A stretch of DNA of 64,000 nt from Pseudomaricurvus sp033283175 (GTDB lineage: Bacteria > Pseudomonadota > Gammaproteobacteria > Pseudomonadales > Cellvibrionaceae), in the NCBI GenBank assembly GCA_033283175.1, contig JAWMQM010000001.1, forward strand, positions 1-64,000. The letters are read 5' to 3'. The notes under the pieces were generated by a model. It had not been told where the DNA came from and did not search any database. It saw only the letters and a list, made by a program, of their open reading frames with translations. Of this stretch, positions 61,605 to 64,000 are shown one piece after another. The position numbers and the translations under genes are program-made. Each line of letters begins with the position of its first letter. Position 1 is the first letter of the stretch.

Positions 61605-62924
61605 TCAGGCCGGCCGATACTCCCACCGCAGCCGTACACCCGGGCCGGAGCCACACTCCCAGCCACGGCAGCACCACAGATCCGCTACGGCGATCATCTC
61701 CCCCTCCAGTGTAGTAATAATCGGCAGTTGTGGCCGTAACCAGGGCGCTACACCGGCTTCCTGCAACAGCTTTTTCAGGGTCTGGGAGTGGGCGCGACCG
61801 GCCGGGTGGCAGCGCTCCCCGCCGCGACGAGCCTGTACCTGCACCCCCTCTGCCGGCCAGCGCCAGCCGCCACTGCTGACGTTTTCCAGCGTTAACTGCC
61901 AGTCACCCCAGCGCAACCCGGCACGGCCATCCCAGCACACCGGCGCCCCGGGCAAGGACGCCGCCAGCGCCGCCAGCAGCCACAGGCGCTGGCGATGCAC
62001 CTGCAGCCGCACTGACCGCCAGCTCACCTGGGCCTCACTGTCCGCCCGCCCCTGTATCAGCTGCGACTCCACCTCCTGCAACTGCACCGCTTCCGGCAGG
62101 GGCTGCCCCAATTGCTGCAACCACAGGCGCAGCACATTGGCGCGGCGAAAGGGGCTCAGCGCCCGCAGACCGGACAGCTCAAGGCTCGTACCCGCATTGC
62201 CTGCCGAGGGGTTACAGGTCGCCAGGTCCGCTGCTGCCACCTCCTCCACCAGTGCCGCCGCCTCACCACACAGGCTGGCCGCCTGCTGCCACTGGCGCTG
62301 GAAACCGGGCCAGCGCTCCTGCAACAGGGGCATCACCTGCAGGCGCAGGTAATTGCGATCGAAGCGGGTCTGGGCGTTGCTCTCATCCTCCACCCAGCTG
62401 AGGTGGCGCTGGCGAGCTTCCTGCTCCAGCTGCTGGCGGCTGACGTCGAGTAACGGCCGCAGCAGCAAGCCCTGCCCCAGCTGACGCTGCTGCTGAATTC
62501 CCGCCAGCCCCGCCACGCCGGTGCCGCGCAGCAGCCGCAGCAGCAGGGTCTCCGCCTGGTCATCCAGGTGATGCCCCAGCAACAGGCCGTCCCCCGGCTG
62601 TAACAGGTCTGCAAATGCCCGGTAGCGGGCCTCACGGGCTGCCGCCTCCACCCCCTGCCCGGTCACCCGGACCTCTACCGCCACTGCCGTAAACGGCAGC
62701 TGTCGCTGCTGGCAGAACGCCTGGCAGTGCGCCTGCCACTCATCGGCGTAAGCGGAAAGACCGTGGTTGATATAGACACAGTGGAGTGGCGTATCCAGTT
62801 GCAGCTCCTGCACACAGCTGGCCAACAGGGTGGAGTCGAGGCCACCACTGAGCCCGATCCACCAGCGACGGACGTCACTGTGGGACGTCAGGGTCTGGCG
62901 CAGGTGTTGTAACAGGTCCGGCAT
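61605..62924 (-). CDS. tilS: tRNA(Ile)-lysidine synthase
   Basis: 439 residues from ATG 62924 (MPDLLQHLRQTL); the longer TTG start at 62963 adds a basic stretch without an SD. PP-loop WIGLSGGLDSTLLASCVQEL, later VYINHGLS and LLLGHHLDDQAETLLLRLLRGTGVAGL, then the C-terminal PURU/TilS domain with RRGGERCHPAGRAHSQTLKKLLQEAGVAPWLR. It converts C34 to lysidine in tRNA-Ile(CAU). accA, which often precedes tilS, is replaced here by a divergent peptidase gene. Confidence 0.97.
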   Translation of the reverse strand: MPDLLQHLRQTLTSHSDVRRWWIGLSGGLDSTLLASCVQELQLDTPLHCVYINHGLSAYADEWQAHCQAFCQQRQLPFTAVAVEVRVTGQGVEAAAREARYRAFADLLQPGDGLLLGHHLDDQAETLLLRLLRGTGVAGLAGIQQQRQLGQGLLLRPLLDVSRQQLEQEARQRHLSWVEDESNAQTRFDRNYLRLQVMPLLQERWPGFQRQWQQAASLCGEAAALVEEVAAADLATCNPSAGNAGTSLELSGLRALSPFRRANVLRLWLQQLGQPLPEAVQLQEVESQLIQGRADSEAQVSWRSVRLQVHRQRLWLLAALAASLPGAPVCWDGRAGLRWGDWQLTLENVSSGGWRWPAEGVQVQARRGGERCHPAGRAHSQTLKKLLQEAGVAPWLRPQLPIITTLEGEMIAVADLWCCRGWECGSGPGVRLRWEYRPA

Positions 62925-63048
62925 AGTGCTTCGGAATCGCCTCCGGCGGTTGGGTTTTGGCAATTCTAACAGCTGCCCTACAATGGCCCCACCTTCAGGC
63001 GCATCGACAACCCATGCATTGCGCCGTCATTACAGTAAGCCGGGTATT

Positions 63049-64000
63049 ATGAATTCAAACACCACCGCCGAACTGCCCTACGGCAGCTGGCCATCCCTCG
63101 TTCACGCCTCCCTGCTCACCCGCCAGAGCGTCAAACTGGGAGAGCCACAACTCACTAGCCAGGGCGCCTGGTGGGTGGAGTCACGCCCCGAGGAGAAAGG
63201 CCGCAGCGTCCTGATGTTCCTGCCCCGCGGCGCCAGTGAAGCCCGGGAACCGCTGCCCGCCAATGTCGGTGTGCGCACCCGCGCCCATGAGTATGGCGGT
63301 GCCAGTTACCTGGCCACCGATACCTCGCTCTATTTTATCGATGCGCTGGATCAACGGGTGTACCAGTGGGACGAAGAGCACGACGTCGCCCGCGCCCTGA
63401 CCCCCGCCGGCGACTTCCGCTACGCCGACCTCTGGCTCGACGCCCCCCGCCAGCGACTGCTGGCCGTACGGGAAGACCATCGCGCCAAACTGGCCGGCAC
63501 CGCCAGGGAAGAGACCAACGAACTGGTCACCATTGCCCTCGGTCAGGAGCCCCGGGTTGAGGTACTGGTCAGCGGTCACGACTTCTTTTCCAATCCCCGG
63601 GTCTCTCCCAACGGTCGCTACCTGAGCTGGCTCAGCTGGGATCACCCCCATATGCCCTGGGACAGCAGCCAGTGCTGGCTGGCGCCGCTGGACGAGGCCG
63701 GCACGCCGCAACCGGCGATGCTGGTGGCCGGCTTTGGCGCCGAGTCGGTGTTCCAGCCCCAGTGGAGCCCCGACAACCAACTCTACCTGGTGTCGGACCG
63801 CAACGACTGGTGGAACCTCTACCGCTGCGACCCGGAGCATGCCAAACAGCCGCTGCAACCCGTCGCCCCTGGGCCGGCGGAGTTTGCCACCCCGCAGTGG
63901 GTGTTCGGCATGTCCACCTACGGCTTTCTCTCGGCCACGGAACTGCTCTGCTGCTTTACCCAACAGGGGCAGTGGCAGCTGGCCACCCTGGATCTGGGCA
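63049..64000 (+). CDS. S9-family (prolyl oligopeptidase-type) peptidase, N-terminal part (partial)
   Basis: Open from ATG 63049 to the right edge, so 317 complete codons are visible. The visible part is a beta-propeller of the S9 acylaminoacyl/dipeptidyl-peptidase type: repeated blades with NVGVRTRAHEYGGASYLA, NPRVSPNGRYLSWLSWDHPHMPWDSSQCWLAPL and QPQWSPDNQLYLVSDRNDWWNLYRCD. The catalytic Ser-Asp-His domain lies outside the window. No signal peptide; likely cytoplasmic. Runs divergently from tilS. Confidence 0.87.
   Translation, partial: MNSNTTAELPYGSWPSLVHASLLTRQSVKLGEPQLTSQGAWWVESRPEEKGRSVLMFLPRGASEAREPLPANVGVRTRAHEYGGASYLATDTSLYFIDALDQRVYQWDEEHDVARALTPAGDFRYADLWLDAPRQRLLAVREDHRAKLAGTAREETNELVTIALGQEPRVEVLVSGHDFFSNPRVSPNGRYLSWLSWDHPHMPWDSSQCWLAPLDEAGTPQPAMLVAGFGAESVFQPQWSPDNQLYLVSDRNDWWNLYRCDPEHAKQPLQPVAPGPAEFATPQWVFGMSTYGFLSATELLCCFTQQGQWQLATLDLG

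Overview
The window is a roughly 60 % GC chromosomal segment of a gammaproteobacterium. The gene order points to Pseudomonadales in the broad sense, including cellvibrio-like marine lineages. It carries pncC(cinA)-recA-recX, then mutS-fdxA-rpoS-nlpD-...-pcm-truD, guaB-guaA/xseA, and tilS-pyrG-kdsA-eno-ftsB-ispD-ispF. No rRNA, tRNA, IS element, CRISPR array or prophage was recognised.

Layout. 1-7.6 kb (minus): a Lap-type adhesin and its type I secretion system, read as ABC exporter, membrane-fusion protein, TolC-like outer-membrane protein, then the giant adhesin, which runs off the left edge. The adhesin has an N-terminal retention module and a TAAG motif of the kind cut by LapG. 7.7-10.5 kb: a small conserved protein, recX, SOS-controlled recA and pncC. 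11.1-17.1 kb: an unusual signalling cassette lying between pncC and mutS. It encodes three (putative) Roadblock/LC7 proteins, a COG2229/MglA-like small GTPase, an ABC-ATPase fused to a dual-specificity phosphatase, a 2Fe-2S/flavin reductase fused to a truncated globin and a zinc ribbon, and two small unknown proteins. I regard this as the best candidate for an undescribed system. 17.9-28.3 kb: mutS, fdxA, rpoS, nlpD, a DUF368 lipid-carrier transporter, pcm, truD and ygiQ; surE is not between pcm and truD. 28.7-34.5 kb: a complete three-gene RND efflux operon.

34.5-40.2 kb is a strikingly AT-rich island. It is dominated by one gene for a 1742-residue multi-pass membrane protein with a double-Cache-like sensory region and a C-terminal NTPase-like region lacking a recognisable P-loop. 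This is the second candidate for something new. 40.3-44.4 kb (minus) is an overlapping operon: MscS channel, MgtE-like regulatory protein without a channel, full MgtE, and an M14/AstE-type deacylase. 44.8-45.7 kb holds a secreted protein with a PEP-CTERM-like (IPLPG) tail behind a good sigma-54 -24/-12 promoter.

45.7-51.6 kb: guaA, guaB, xseA, then a persulfide dioxygenase with a BigR/SqrR-type repressor and a likely operator. 51.7-55.7 kb: isovaleryl-CoA dehydrogenase, NfeD, an SPFH protein, a very charged secreted protein and a DUF4136 lipoprotein. 55.7-62.9 kb: the housekeeping ispF-ispD-ftsB-eno-kdsA-pyrG-tilS run. The right edge cuts an S9-family peptidase gene.

Functional reading (inference): the left operon and the PEP-CTERM-like protein suggest surface attachment or matrix building. 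The GTPase/Roadblock cassette links nucleotide switching, dephosphorylation and a heme-redox protein. The remaining genes are core metabolism, DNA repair and envelope stress. All product names rest on reading the translated sequence; no database search was run.
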